Shown in pieces: positions 14,512 to 23,551 of a DNA stretch of 64,000 nt. The notes below the pieces were generated by a model. The model did no database searches. It had not been told where the DNA came from and was given only the letters and a program-made list of their open reading frames with translations. The stretch lies in the NCBI RefSeq assembly GCF_035984545.1, contig NZ_JAXCHP010000001.1:2480001-2544000 (forward strand). The letters run 5' to 3'. Source of the stretch: Cryobacterium sp. GrIS_2_6. Lineage in GTDB: Bacteria > Actinomycetota > Actinomycetes > Actinomycetales > Microbacteriaceae. Made by a program: the position numbers and the translations under genes. Numbering within the stretch: position 1 is the stretch's first letter; every line of letters starts with the position of its first letter.

Positions 14512-15637
14512 TTTGGTTGACACCATAGCTATCGAAGGTCAGCTTGATTGCGCTCTCGAAGTCGTTCTCATCGATCGTTACGTCGATCTGCTCGATGCGA
14601 TATAGCCCGTTGATGTTGTCTAGCCACTTGTGAGTCATGACCTTGAGTGGGATGCGATCACCAACGCTCAGGAAGGTTGCTGGAATCTCCTTGCCTGTGA
14701 TCGTGACGATAGGTAACTCAAGGATGTCCTTCTCAAGGCTCAGTGCAGTGGCCGTGTTCTGGTCAAGGGTTGGCTGCAATAGAACACTGTTGAACTGCTG
14801 TATCTGCTCACGTAGGTAGTAGTTGAGTTGGCTCGCGTTATCCCCCGCCGTTGATGTGAGCTGGCTTGTGCCGAAGCCTGAGCCGATGCCATAGATCTTG
14901 TTGAACAGGTTGATAGCACTGCGATCAAGAGCGAAGCCGGCCACGTTGCCAAGTGCTCCCCCGTAGATGAGGTTGATGTCCTGGCGACGAGCGCCGATCT
15001 TGGCATACGTGCGGAATGCCTTGAGTGGGGAGAAGTCAAAGTCGAAAGGCGAGTCACTTAGAGCTGCCATCTCTTGGATCTTGTTCTTCACCTCGTCAAG
15101 TTGGTACGTACGGTCACTCAGCTGCGTGGTGAGGTACTGAGACCCAGAGATGGTGATGCCGACGCTTCCATTTGTCTGCGCCTGCGTCGTTGTAATGAGG
15201 TCTGTGGCTATCGCGGTGCGTTCAGTGGCTGTGTATATCTTTGTGACGTAGCGGTCTTTAAAGAAGTTCAGATACCCCGAACAGGTGATGCTAACAACGT
15301 CGCCTTGCATGCTGGATGACTGACCAGCTGCTGAGTTGTCCTGTGCTAGGTCGAAGCTCACATCAACTACTTGAGTACCGAAGAGATAGACGCCGTTGCG
15401 CTTGACTTTCACATCAGTCACGTAAGGGGCAATGAGGGTCTTAGGATCAATTCCGCCAAGGTTCTTCAGACAGTACTTTTCAAAGGCGTAGAGGTTGATA
15501 TCAAATGTCAGCGTCTCGGCTTCGTTTCGCTGCATCGTGTAGCGGCGATTGAAACAGAAAGCGCTGATATCAGCAATACGCAGCCCGCTAGAACTCCATA
15601 GTTCAATCTCGTATCGAGTTGTGCTTCCGAGATTCAC
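14504..15637 (-). CDS. Baseplate/tail protein (Gp37-like, Tal-like N-terminus)
   Basis: A 377-residue protein after the Dit-like gene. It contains the pattern of siphovirus tail-hub proteins: YEIELWSSSGLRIADIS, RRYTMQRNEAETLTFDI, a central domain with QLDEVKNKIQEMAALSD, and a C-terminal part with PIVTITGKEIPATFLSVGD and GLYRIEQIDVTIDENDF. It resembles the ReqiPepy6 Gp37-type family in gram-positive siphoviruses. No peptidase domain is evident, in contrast to longer Tal proteins. Confidence 0.75.
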   Translation of the reverse strand: MNLGSTTRYEIELWSSSGLRIADISAFCFNRRYTMQRNEAETLTFDINLYAFEKYCLKNLGGIDPKTLIAPYVTDVKVKRNGVYLFGTQVVDVSFDLAQDNSAAGQSSSMQGDVVSITCSGYLNFFKDRYVTKIYTATERTAIATDLITTTQAQTNGSVGITISGSQYLTTQLSDRTYQLDEVKNKIQEMAALSDSPFDFDFSPLKAFRTYAKIGARRQDINLIYGGALGNVAGFALDRSAINLFNKIYGIGSGFGTSQLTSTAGDNASQLNYYLREQIQQFNSVLLQPTLDQNTATALSLEKDILELPIVTITGKEIPATFLSVGDRIPLKVMTHKWLDNINGLYRIEQIDVTIDENDFESAIKLTFDSYGVNQNE

Positions 15638-16474
15638 CTAGATGCCCCGGTAACCGCTTCTCCAAGAGATCACACCTGTCACAGTGTCGAGTGAGTTTCC
15701 CGTGGTGAGTTTAATCGAGTTTGAGCCTGATAGCAGAGGCCACCAACTGCTTGTGATCGTCATGTAGGTCAGGATTGGACCACCGTTTAGGAGGACTGTT
15801 CTATTGAGCATGTCGATGACAATCACGTCGGTACCAGTTGTCGTAAGACCTTGAATGCTGAAGAACTGACCCGTTGATATGTTGGTAATCGTCGGGTTTG
15901 TTGCTGGCCCAGTCAGAGTGATCAATGGGTAGGTAGCAAGGTTGCCCGTGTTGGTGATCGTCGTAGGCAGTCCACCGGGTGCCCAGACAACGGGAGTCCA
16001 GGCGATTGGCCAGGTCACTCCCCCGCCTGTTACTGGGACGAGAGATGCTGTTTGAAGGCCACCAGCTGAGTTGTCGTAGATCGTTGGATCAGGAGCGATC
16101 AGTGTGAGATTGAACGGTGCTTTAGTCGCTGAGCGATTGATCGGGATATCAAGCGCATCGAGATAGCAGTTGATGACGTATTGGTTACCGGCATTGGTCG
16201 TAATGGTAAGCAGTATGCTGCCAGTTGATACCGCAGCCTCAAAGGCCTGCCTGGTTGATTCAAGGAGTGCTGGGGTACCGAAGATGAAGCCTGTCAGGGT
16301 TATGAGGCGCATCCCGTAGAACTGAGCCCCTACATAGCCACCATCTCGGCCGCTGTAAGTTCCGCTACTCGTGCGGATCGGAGGCATTGAAAGGCCAGCG
16401 ACAGGTTCATCTAAAGAGACCGGGTTAGCGCTCGTTGGGTCGTTGAGGGTAAATGAGTTGACCCCGATAATCAT
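15638..16474 (-). CDS. Distal tail protein (Dit-like)
   Basis: A 278-residue protein directly downstream of the tape measure gene. The order of elements is typical for Dit: an opening strand (MIIGVNSFTLND), a GRDGGYVG turn, ITLTGFIFG, a helix (LLESTRQAFEAAVSTG), strands LLTITTNAGNQYVINCYLDALDI, and then a C-terminal galectin-like half with APDPTIYD. Dit forms a hexameric ring that joins the tail tube to the tip. It overlaps the tape measure stop by 4 bp. Confidence 0.8.
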   Translation of the reverse strand: MIIGVNSFTLNDPTSANPVSLDEPVAGLSMPPIRTSSGTYSGRDGGYVGAQFYGMRLITLTGFIFGTPALLESTRQAFEAAVSTGSILLTITTNAGNQYVINCYLDALDIPINRSATKAPFNLTLIAPDPTIYDNSAGGLQTASLVPVTGGGVTWPIAWTPVVWAPGGLPTTITNTGNLATYPLITLTGPATNPTITNISTGQFFSIQGLTTTGTDVIVIDMLNRTVLLNGGPILTYMTITSSWWPLLSGSNSIKLTTGNSLDTVTGVISWRSGYRGI

Positions 16475-18387
16475 GCAAGTGACAACCTCCAGCCGAGTTT
16501 GGCTAGGAACTTGTCCTCATCCATGTTGTTGTTGTTGTTCCAGTTAGCAATGTTGACCGTGACACCCTTGCTGCCATTTGACATCTGCTGAGTCTCTTTA
16601 GCCGTATGGACTTTAGAGCCAGCGGGAAGGTTGACTAGCTCAGGGCCATTCTCACCGACCATTGTCATGCCACCTGGCGAGAAGTTTGTGCCTAGTGCAT
16701 TTGATAGAAGCTCTTTATCTAGTGCATGTGCCCTATCGACTGCCTTCTGCCATTTGGCCTTGGTTTCCGCAGAATATACGCCTGAGGACTGAACTTCATT
16801 GTTATGTGCTTCCATGTCTTTAGTGACCTGCATATCATTTTGCATTGCAGCCTTTGCGCCATTCACAGCGTCCATCGCAGATTGTATAGATTGAACAGCA
16901 GCGAGCACCAGTGCAATATCAGCCATTGCTCCGGCTGTTGCTATACCGCCCATGACGCCACCTGCACCAACGACCTTCATGACGCTTCCAAAGGTTGAAC
17001 CAATCGTCTGTACATCCTTGATGACTGCACCCGTCCCTTTCAGAAGAGGACCACCGACAGCTAACATTCCAACTAGCCACTCAATAGCAGTCTTTTGACC
17101 TGCGTCAAGCGTTCCCCACCATGTAACTAAACCTGAAATTTCCTTAGCAACAAACTGAACCGCCTTTGCAGCCTTAGGTAACAAATCGTCGCCAATCTTG
17201 ATAAGTGAAGCTTGCATAGATGACCAAGCTTCACGTAGCTGTTGGTTTGGCGTCTTATTCAGATCATCAAGTTTCTTCTGCATGTTTCCGGCATCCTTGT
17301 TGATAGTGCCGAACTTCGCATCCATGCGGTCTGTATTTTGAAGCAGGGTGAGAAGGGCTGCGTCGGTGCGACCACCACCAAACGCTTTTGCAAGCATCGC
17401 ATCCGACTCACTGGCAGAAAGACCGGCATCTTCAAGGTGCTTTTTCAAATCCTTGACCGCTACTGAGATACCGTTTGGCTGTCGTAAGTCATCAGCTAGT
17501 TTTGTAGTAGTTAGTCCGGATTTTGCGAATACAGTGTTCATGTCTGATGTCGCCTGCTTAGCGTTCTCAGCAGTTAGCCCTAAAGCCTCAAGTTGTTTAG
17601 ATGCAGCGCCACTAGGAGAAGCCATCAGGGCCATCGTCATGCGAAGGCGCGTTGCTGCTTCATCGGCATGCTCACCATTATCAGTAAGAGTTGCGAGAGC
17701 AGATCCAATTGATTGCACTGATGTTCCGAATGAGGCAGCGGTTGAAAGAATCCCAGTTCCAAGTGCGGCATTTAGATCACCCATCTTCATGTCACCTGCG
17801 CCGACGATGGAAGATAGAACGCCCATCATTGACTGAGGACCAGTTGCTCCCTTGACGCCAGATGCCATCGCACTCGTAAGTGCATAGGTCGTATCATCGA
17901 GATTAGCCATTCCGATGTTTGCACCGTCAGCTGCAACCTTCAGAATGTCGAGTTGCTGCGAGGTATTCCATATACCGTTTCCCGCACTAGCAACGTGATA
18001 GAGCCCCTTCGCGAGCTGTTCAGGAGCTTGACCAGTTGTCCCAGCTAATGCGAGGACTTTATCGCTCAGCGAGGCGATCTGATCCTGAGGGATGCCAGCA
18101 CTCGTGTGCAGCAGTTCCATTGCATTGTTGAACTTATATGCAAGATCCATACTGAGTGCGCTTACAGCAAGGACAGGCAAAGTGATAGAGGTCGTAAGGA
18201 TCGAACCTGTATCTTTGAGGTTAGTCCCCATCTTTTTTAGTGTCGCTGCCTGTGTAGCCTCAGCTCTTGCTGTTGTCGTAGCTACAGCTTCAGAGGTAGC
18301 TTTCGCATCTGTAGCTACCTGTGTCAATACAGCACTAGCCTCATTCTTCGCCGCAATGATAATACCGATTGTGTTGCTGTAGGCCAT
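16471..18387 (-). CDS. Tape measure protein, TP901-type
   Basis: A 638-residue protein with an N-terminal coiled coil (residues 15-55), a TP901 core (DLAYKFNNAMELLHTSAG, LAKGLYHVASAG, then FGTSVQSIGSALATLTDNG) and hydrophobic segments around 430-510 that may cross the membrane during DNA ejection. By the usual ratio of about 0.15 nm per residue, a tail near 95 nm is expected. It lies directly downstream of the frameshifted chaperone, as in nearly all siphoviruses. Confidence 0.9.
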   Translation of the reverse strand: MAYSNTIGIIIAAKNEASAVLTQVATDAKATSEAVATTTARAEATQAATLKKMGTNLKDTGSILTTSITLPVLAVSALSMDLAYKFNNAMELLHTSAGIPQDQIASLSDKVLALAGTTGQAPEQLAKGLYHVASAGNGIWNTSQQLDILKVAADGANIGMANLDDTTYALTSAMASGVKGATGPQSMMGVLSSIVGAGDMKMGDLNAALGTGILSTAASFGTSVQSIGSALATLTDNGEHADEAATRLRMTMALMASPSGAASKQLEALGLTAENAKQATSDMNTVFAKSGLTTTKLADDLRQPNGISVAVKDLKKHLEDAGLSASESDAMLAKAFGGGRTDAALLTLLQNTDRMDAKFGTINKDAGNMQKKLDDLNKTPNQQLREAWSSMQASLIKIGDDLLPKAAKAVQFVAKEISGLVTWWGTLDAGQKTAIEWLVGMLAVGGPLLKGTGAVIKDVQTIGSTFGSVMKVVGAGGVMGGIATAGAMADIALVLAAVQSIQSAMDAVNGAKAAMQNDMQVTKDMEAHNNEVQSSGVYSAETKAKWQKAVDRAHALDKELLSNALGTNFSPGGMTMVGENGPELVNLPAGSKVHTAKETQQMSNGSKGVTVNIANWNNNNNMDEDKFLAKLGWRLSLA

Positions 18388-18408
18388 GCTTTATTTGATT
18401 ATCGCTGT

Positions 18409-19010
18409 TTAGTTATTTGTATCTGACTTAAATCTATCATGTTTGTTATCTAAGTCCCATATAACAAAGGCGCGTTCGATCTCTTCATATGGTTGCTCTA
18501 AAGCAACCTGCTTAGTGAGGTGGAATCGCTCCATATAACGAAATAGTCTTATCTCGTCGTAGACTTGACGGCTCATTGAGGACACATCTTCGTGAACGAT
18601 GGCATCCTCGTACTGTTCGTAGACTTCTATGGCTCGATCGAAGGCGTCTTGGTTGGTGACGTTTCCGTCCCGATCGGTAAACCTTTTGGGTCAACAGTTC
18701 CCCCATTTATAGCTACAAAAAGGCGCTGAGTGAGATCAACCATGCTATCGAGGTCTTCGCCTGATAGGTCTTCAAGGATGCTATCGCCACTGTTACTTAG
18801 GAAGAAAGCTTTGCCATTAAGAAAGTGCTCTTTTGCGATCTTTAGTTCAAACTCAAGTAACTCGCTTTGAGTTTTACCAGCTTCTCCGTAGTTATTTATT
18901 TCAATCTTTCCGGCATAGCTGATGGGCATAACAATTGCGTAAGCCTCTTTCGTCCAACCGTCGTAGACTCCTTCAAGACTGACTCGCTTCGTGATAGCAG
19001 GTCTATGCAT
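18409..19010 (-). CDS. Tail assembly chaperone, long form by -1 frameshift (GpGT-like)
   Basis: A ribosome slipping back one base at 18684-18690 (CCCAAAA) would leave the 0 frame after Lys109 and read 91 more codons (RFTDRDGNVTNQDAFDRAIE, through MERFHLTKQVALEQPYEEIE) to a TAA at 18411-18409. The product is 200 residues. The -1 frame is open, has a protein-like composition and fills the otherwise empty space up to the tape measure start. Fused G and GT chaperones of this type bind the tape measure protein during tail assembly. Confidence 0.85.
18627..19010 (-). CDS. Tail assembly chaperone, short form (GpG-like)
   Basis: A 127-residue protein between the tail tube and tape measure genes. It begins MHRPAITKRVSLEGVYDGWT and has a central helix-rich part (LLEFELKIAKEHFLNGKAFF, then DLDSMVDLTQRLFVAING). 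Reading ends 18 codons after the slippery site, with a TAG. It would be the major product if most ribosomes do not shift, as in phage lambda gpG. Its start overlaps the tail tube gene stop. Confidence 0.85.
   Translation of the reverse strand: MHRPAITKRVSLEGVYDGWTKEAYAIVMPISYAGKIEINNYGEAGKTQSELLEFELKIAKEHFLNGKAFFLSNSGDSILEDLSGEDLDSMVDLTQRLFVAINGGTVDPKGLPIGTETSPTKTPSIEP
18684..18690 (-). promoter_or_regulatory. Slippery heptamer for -1 programmed frameshifting
   Basis: C CCA AAA in the zero frame (codons 107-109 of the short chaperone) fits the X XXY YYZ rule. Upstream and downstream reading frames agree with a single -1 shift. Confidence 0.85.
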
Positions 19011-19995
19011 GTGCGTATCCGTTCTGCGTGTTCGTCAGGATAGCTTTGAGCATGTAGCCGGAGATCAGGTCAAGTTCACAGGTGAAGTTGTACGTCGAGC
19101 TGAGGGTCTGGTCGAGCTTGTTGTCGAGTGTCATTGGGCTGAAACGGACTTTAGGAGCTGTCAGGACAAGGCCAGGGTTAGAAGCTGTGCCGATAGTCAC
19201 GTCAGTGTTGACAATGGCAATGCTGAGCGCTTGAGATGTGTTCAGGAAGGCAATGTCTTCGAGAGTTGTGTCTGTATAACGAGTAACAATCGTGCCAGTA
19301 ACTCCCCAAGAGTTAGGGTCGAATGAAATAGGGTCGATGACACCTACTGGTGTGAACCGTTCAGCCTTGCGGGAGATCTTAAGTTTCAAGCTCTTGATCT
19401 GAAGCGCAGTAGCTCCGGTAAGGCCGGCTATGTTCGCAGCGATCTTGGTAACAGCATGCTTCGAGGTGAACTCGTTCTCGTTCGCGTAGGCCACAGTCTC
19501 GGTGCTAGTAACACCTGATTTAGCGGTGACTGTTGCGGTGATCTGAATCCAGTCGTTTTGCTTGATATCGATCTCAAGGTCAGTCAGGGTTCCCATTGCA
19601 AAGCGTCGTGAGCGTACTGGGCTGACACGAGCAAAGGTAAGGCTTGGAGGTATTGCACTAGAGGAGACAGAGAAGGTGTTGTCGTAGACAGTGGTTTCTG
19701 TTGGGTGCAGTGCTGGTGCAACTGATCCAAAGATGTTGGCCAGGAAATAACCGATTGTCAGGTCAGTAACCTTGCCGTTAATTGAGCCTTCAACCCATTC
19801 TTCGGTGACAGCTGAGTCATTGATGTCTTCGATACGACCCATTGCACTCTTGTTCTGCACGACGGTTGTCTTTGGATCAAGGGTCAGTGCCAGGTGACGT
19901 TGCCACGCTTGAGGCGCGATGCCTGTACCGGGGACTGTTTCAATTCCTACGCCTATGGACTCTCTTCGTCCAATATATGGATTACCTGCCATCAC
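19003..19995 (-). CDS. Major tail tube protein
   Basis: A 330-residue protein (ATG at 19995 or 19992) with the opening GRRESIGVGIETVPGT typical of phage tail tube proteins, then beta-rich segments such as EEWVEGSINGKVTDLTIGYF and RRFAMGTLTDLEIDIKQNDW. It is directly upstream of the chaperone. Hexameric rings of this protein make the non-contractile tube; no sheath protein is present, so the phage is a siphovirus. Confidence 0.88.
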   Translation of the reverse strand: MMAGNPYIGRRESIGVGIETVPGTGIAPQAWQRHLALTLDPKTTVVQNKSAMGRIEDINDSAVTEEWVEGSINGKVTDLTIGYFLANIFGSVAPALHPTETTVYDNTFSVSSSAIPPSLTFARVSPVRSRRFAMGTLTDLEIDIKQNDWIQITATVTAKSGVTSTETVAYANENEFTSKHAVTKIAANIAGLTGATALQIKSLKLKISRKAERFTPVGVIDPISFDPNSWGVTGTIVTRYTDTTLEDIAFLNTSQALSIAIVNTDVTIGTASNPGLVLTAPKVRFSPMTLDNKLDQTLSSTYNFTCELDLISGYMLKAILTNTQNGYAHA

Positions 19996-20170
19996 TCACC
20001 TTTGTTTCTTTCGTTTTAAGTTTCTCTACTAGTTTGCTGACTTTTGATATAACTTCCTCTAAAGACTTGGCTTCAATTGACCCATGGATAGGGCTGAAGT
20101 ACATACGCTTAGGAGTTACTACCTTCTCAGCGATCGTTGCTTTGGGTGTTTCGGGAGTTATATCACTCAT
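19982..20170 (-). CDS. Small hypothetical protein between tail genes
   Basis: A 62-residue hydrophilic protein (MSDITPETPKATIAEKVVTP, then a coiled-coil-like end SLEEVISKVSKLVEKLKTK). It overlaps the start of the tail tube gene by 14 bp and has a start preceded by a short AT-rich gap. It keeps the direction of the late operon. No family was recognised. Confidence 0.6.
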   Translation of the reverse strand: MSDITPETPKATIAEKVVTPKRMYFSPIHGSIEAKSLEEVISKVSKLVEKLKTKETKVSDGR

Positions 20171-20187
20171 GAGGTTTAATTTAACAT

Positions 20188-20673
20188 CTAGTAAACGTCT
20201 TTGCTATAGCTAATATCTATATTCATGTTGCATAGAAGGAGAGAGCCACTCTTGCCACTCGCGATATGCCAACGGACAGATGTCACGTCCATCATCCAGT
20301 TTTGGATAAGTGGATCAATAGTCGATAGCTTGCCGATGTAGTCAGAGTGCTCAGTCGTATCGATAATGAGGTCTGTTAGGTCATACATGCGGTTATAGAT
20401 ATCGCTTTCAATCTCACTTGGTGAGTTCAAAGGGAAGTGCATGATGACTGCGAATGAAACAACATGGTCTTTGCTTGAGTTAGATGATGTCGTGCTAGCA
20501 ATGGTGTTCGGCAACACTCGGACGGCTGGATAACCCTCAAACTCATCCTTGGTGTTATCGAGCACACTAACGAAGGCCGGCTCGGCGCCTGCTCCCGTAT
20601 CGTAGGTAATCCCACTCAAGATTGCTACGAGTGCATCTTTAATTCTTCGGTTCTTGCCTTTGTATGCGCTCAT
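20188..20673 (-). CDS. Tail terminator-like neck protein
   Basis: A 161-residue protein in the position of the tail terminator, between the gp10-like protein and the tail tube. Features are an N-terminal helix (RIKDALVAILSGI), strands FVSVLDNTKDEFEGYPAVRV and HVVSFAVIMHF, a long helix (EIESDIYNRMYDLTDLIID) and closing strands ending CNMNIDISYSKDVY. This matches the fold plan of lambda gpU-type terminators, which cap the finished tail. It overlaps the preceding gene by 4 bp. Confidence 0.7.
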   Translation of the reverse strand: MSAYKGKNRRIKDALVAILSGITYDTGAGAEPAFVSVLDNTKDEFEGYPAVRVLPNTIASTTSSNSSKDHVVSFAVIMHFPLNSPSEIESDIYNRMYDLTDLIIDTTEHSDYIGKLSTIDPLIQNWMMDVTSVRWHIASGKSGSLLLCNMNIDISYSKDVY

Positions 20674-21173
20674 AGTGTTTGCATCCTCATTAAGTATTGT
20701 TCGACGCCTGTGTTGAACCGCTCGGCTACCGTCTCTTTCGTCGCGTCATAAGCTGGCTCGATATAGGGATGCGCCTTAGTTCCCCTGAGCTCGATGCTCT
20801 TAGCGACAGCCCAAACATTCAGGCCTTTCATCTCGCACCACTGCGCCAGGGCGCTATCGGGGCCAGCTGGTGGCCTGTGAGGTCGTGAGCCTGTCTCTAT
20901 AGCGTCCGCGTACTGAACCTGGTCAGTCGGTCGGATATCTGCTGTTTGAAGCACTGGGTTCACCGTGAGGCCGATGTTGCGCTTGAGGCCTGCCCCGTAG
21001 GCGAATGCCACGCCTTCAGGTGCCCTGGCGCTTACCTCTTCTTTGACGAGTGTTCCTGTCTCCACAAGCCACGAGTTGATGTACCTAGGGAACAGCTCGG
21101 CGGTGCGCACAATGACGCTCTCGACCTGAGTCGCATCCATGAAGATCTCGTAGTTGATGCCGCTATTGACCAT
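20670..21173 (-). CDS. HK97 gp10-like neck protein
   Basis: 167 residues when read from the ATG at 21173, which overlaps the upstream stop; a reading from 21218 would overlap by 56 bp. The protein has the family pattern: helix (VESVIVRTAELFPRYINSWL), KEEVSARAPEG, GLKRNIGL, a conserved YADAIETGSRPHRPP segment and a C-terminal helix after KAHPYIEPAYDATKETV. These proteins join head and tail. Confidence 0.8.
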   Translation of the reverse strand: MVNSGINYEIFMDATQVESVIVRTAELFPRYINSWLVETGTLVKEEVSARAPEGVAFAYGAGLKRNIGLTVNPVLQTADIRPTDQVQYADAIETGSRPHRPPAGPDSALAQWCEMKGLNVWAVAKSIELRGTKAHPYIEPAYDATKETVAERFNTGVEQYLMRMQTL

Positions 21174-21492
21174 TCGCGTGCTCAGTCTCAGCAGTGAACT
21201 CGATATGTGAAGTGCCACCGAACTGTAGGTATGGCTTCTTTCCCTTCACGATGTACGTCTCGCCGTTCCAGGTGAGGCGATCACCGATCAGGATGTCAGC
21301 TGAGCTGGCAGCGTACACATACCAGCCAAACCCAACATCAAACCCATTGCGCACAGCAGCTTCAGCACTCATTGGCATGAAAGCGCACCGAACACCCGTC
21401 AGGTGAGGCGTTGGAATATGGCGACCATTAGTTCCTAAGGCCGTGTTACGAGCCGTGTCACAGCGGTGGCGCAGCATCGTAGAAACACTCAC
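21163..21492 (-). CDS. Head closure (stopper) protein
   Basis: A 109-residue, beta-rich protein (TPHLTGVRCAFMPMS, GFGWYVYAASSADILIGDRL, WNGETYIVKGKKPY). Its plan and position between the adaptor and the gp10-like protein correspond to head closure proteins such as SPP1 gp16. Start overlaps the upstream gene by 4 bp. Confidence 0.75.
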   Translation of the reverse strand: MSVSTMLRHRCDTARNTALGTNGRHIPTPHLTGVRCAFMPMSAEAAVRNGFDVGFGWYVYAASSADILIGDRLTWNGETYIVKGKKPYLQFGGTSHIEFTAETEHANGQ

Positions 21493-22244
21493 CGCTGGAT
21501 CTTGCCCATACGGTTAGTAATGCCGCGCAGCGCCTCCTTAGCGTCAGGTGCGATATACAGTGACCCGCTGGTGCTCTTTGCTCCTCGTGAGTAGCTGTAA
21601 GCCCCTAGGTGTTCACTCTGCATTGCTGCGCCATCAGTGTCGAAGAAGTCACGACCTTTAGCGTTCATGAATACGCACTGGGCCGCTGTTGCACGCCGTA
21701 CAGCGTCAGGGATCATCTTGTAATAGCGAACTGGCTGGTTGATCGAGTCAAAGTAGACATCTTGAAGCCGTGGAAACTTACCAAGCTGATAAATGCGGTA
21801 AACGCTGGTCGCATCAATTGCGGTCGTCCAAGCAGATGAAACAGTCACTTGACCATCGAGCAGTGATCCAGTGACGTGGTTTGTCTGTCCTGCACCCGTT
21901 CCACCAATAATTTCAATCCAGCATCCAGCCAGATAGTCCTCTTGAAAGACAAACTGGGTGTACTGCTGCAAGATGAAATTGGTTGGATTGATGACTTGTG
22001 AGACACGACCCTTTACTTCGTATAGCGTTGGCGCACGACGATCTTGTGGATCAGGTGGCGTGTAGACACCATTGGTTCCGGAAATACCACGAAAGAACTT
22101 ATCTTGATGACCTACCCAGGCGTCAATATATTCTTCAGCTGCTGAGATTAGATCATCTGCACTGCTGTAGTCACTTGAAAGCGCCGTGCCGCTGAGGTAC
22201 TGCGTGAGATAAGTGCTATCGATATATTGTCGCCTGCTGCTCAT
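21489..22244 (-). CDS. Head-tail adaptor protein (gp6/gp15-like)
   Basis: A 251-residue protein. An N-terminal helical part (YLTQYLSGTALSSDYSSADD, LISAAEEYIDAWVGH) and a C-terminal helix (AVRRATAAQCVFMNAKGRDF) enclose a beta domain of about 100 residues with VINPTNFILQQYTQFVFQE and GTGAGQTNHV. The first gene after the coat protein and the small accessory protein, it is where the ring that binds the portal is normally encoded. The insertion domain makes it longer than typical adaptors (100-150 residues). Confidence 0.75.
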   Translation of the reverse strand: MSSRRQYIDSTYLTQYLSGTALSSDYSSADDLISAAEEYIDAWVGHQDKFFRGISGTNGVYTPPDPQDRRAPTLYEVKGRVSQVINPTNFILQQYTQFVFQEDYLAGCWIEIIGGTGAGQTNHVTGSLLDGQVTVSSAWTTAIDATSVYRIYQLGKFPRLQDVYFDSINQPVRYYKMIPDAVRRATAAQCVFMNAKGRDFFDTDGAAMQSEHLGAYSYSRGAKSTSGSLYIAPDAKEALRGITNRMGKIQR

Positions 22245-22246
22245 AA

Positions 22247-22477
22247 TTACTTACTCGTGCGGCTACGTGGTTTTGGTGCCTCTGTAGGCGCGTCAGCTGG
22301 TGCTTCCGTAGTAGGTTCAGCTGGTTTGGCTTCTTCTTTTGGTGCCTCTGTAGGCGCGTCAGCTGGTTTGACTCTGTAACCAGGCTGCAAGAGTAGATCT
22401 TGTGCTAATTCGTTTGGTACAACTACCTCGCGACCTGATGGATTGATGATTGTAATGTCGTTAGATTGCTCGCTCAC
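22247..22477 (-). CDS. Small Pro/Ala/Glu-rich protein with internal repeat
   Basis: A 76-residue protein starting at GTG. The first 40 residues (NDITIINPSGREVVVPNELA) form a short ordered segment; the rest is a low-complexity tail with PADAPTEAPK twice, matched by a DNA direct repeat of more than 20 bp. Located between coat and adaptor genes, it could be a minor capsid or decoration-like protein. RBS GGAG lies 10 nt before the start. Confidence 0.6.
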   Translation of the reverse strand: MSEQSNDITIINPSGREVVVPNELAQDLLLQPGYRVKPADAPTEAPKEEAKPAEPTTEAPADAPTEAPKPRSRTSK

Positions 22478-22521
22478 TGTGTAGTTGCTCCGATTAGTTA
22501 TCTCTTATTGATATAACACAA

Positions 22522-22548
22522 AAGCAGCTGGAGTTAAACCAGCTGCTT
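22522..22548 (-). terminator. Terminator hairpin after the coat protein gene
   Basis: AAGCAGCTGG / CCAGCTGCTT form a perfect 10-bp stem with a 7-nt loop, followed on the minus strand by TTTGTG. Located just after the major capsid gene, it probably reduces read-through to the neck and tail genes so that coat protein is made in excess. Confidence 0.75.
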
Positions 22549-22566
22549 CTAGGATCTGACGGTTGA

Positions 22567-23508
22567 CTAGGCGTGTGTGAAGTCAACTTCAACAGCACGA
22601 CGGCTGTCTACCACTGCGACGCCGTAAAGACAGTCGATAGTGACTTGGTGTGCAAGAGTCTGAGGGTTGTAGCTCAGAGTCGCACGAACTGCCATACCGA
22701 TGTCTTCGTTGACAGCGATAGCCGAGACAGCACCTTGGCCTGCTTCAACTTCTGGTAGTGGACGGCTTGCCAAAACAAGTGCGTCCTTTGTGTATGCGAT
22801 GTTGTGATCAACAAATGCACCAGTTGTTCCAGTTTGAGGAACCAGTTGGCTTTCCCAGAAGTTCAAACCGTAGATGCTCAGTACACGACCAGTGACGATT
22901 GGAGTCGCTTGGGTATTTGTGAACGTACCGATGTTCTGCGCTTGGCTAAACTGTGGAACACCAAGGAGCGCGTTATAGACGCCACTTGATACCATGACGT
23001 TTCGATCTTCCAGGATGCTTACCTTTTGGTCAGTGAAGTACTTACGGATCGCAAGGACACTGTTTACAAGGGTAGTATAGCTTGTTGTATCGAATGTAAT
23101 CACTGGGTTAGATAGACCTGCGTAAAGTGCTGCAAGCGATGATTCAACGCTTTCTGCGAGTACTTTAGCTGCGTCTTGGCCGTAACCGATGAGAACATTT
23201 TGGTTTTCAAGTACTTTGGTAACATCGTCGATACCAAACGTAACTTCAGGGTGTTTGTTTAGGGTGACGCTGACGTTACTTGCAGTTGGCTGTTGAACGA
23301 CAACATTGGCGTTATCAGCTTTCTGGTTTACGACTAGCGCTCCACGCTTAGGGATTTGAAGGACTTGTCCTTCTGTTGCTGTTGACCAGTCAGTATTCTT
23401 GCTGACTGACTTTGCGAGGTTCATAGTTGCGCCGAAATATCCAAGAGCTTCTTTTGCGATGATCGTTGGAATAAACGCGGCGTTACTAGTGTTGTTCATT
23501 TGTGGCAT
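22567..23508 (-). CDS. Major capsid protein
   Basis: A 313-residue protein following the scaffold gene. It shows the pattern of phage coat proteins in the P22-coat-like/HK97-fold group: FIPTIIAKEALGYFGATMNL, EGQVLQIPKRG, HPEVTFGIDDVTKVLENQN, then MVSSGVYNALLGVPQFS, GRVLSIYGLNFWES and a closing beta region. There is no N-terminal protease-linked delta domain, in agreement with the separate scaffold gene. A terminator follows directly. Confidence 0.9.
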   Translation of the reverse strand: MPQMNNTSNAAFIPTIIAKEALGYFGATMNLAKSVSKNTDWSTATEGQVLQIPKRGALVVNQKADNANVVVQQPTASNVSVTLNKHPEVTFGIDDVTKVLENQNVLIGYGQDAAKVLAESVESSLAALYAGLSNPVITFDTTSYTTLVNSVLAIRKYFTDQKVSILEDRNVMVSSGVYNALLGVPQFSQAQNIGTFTNTQATPIVTGRVLSIYGLNFWESQLVPQTGTTGAFVDHNIAYTKDALVLASRPLPEVEAGQGAVSAIAVNEDIGMAVRATLSYNPQTLAHQVTIDCLYGVAVVDSRRAVEVDFTHA

Positions 23509-23551
23509 AAACTACCTTTCGTTAATTACCGAAGGCAGTCGGGTCTTGCTT

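Noticed and set aside
18512..18706. Basic 64-codon minus-strand frame near the chaperone
   Set aside because: It is a shadow in the third frame; the -1 extension of the chaperone explains the region.
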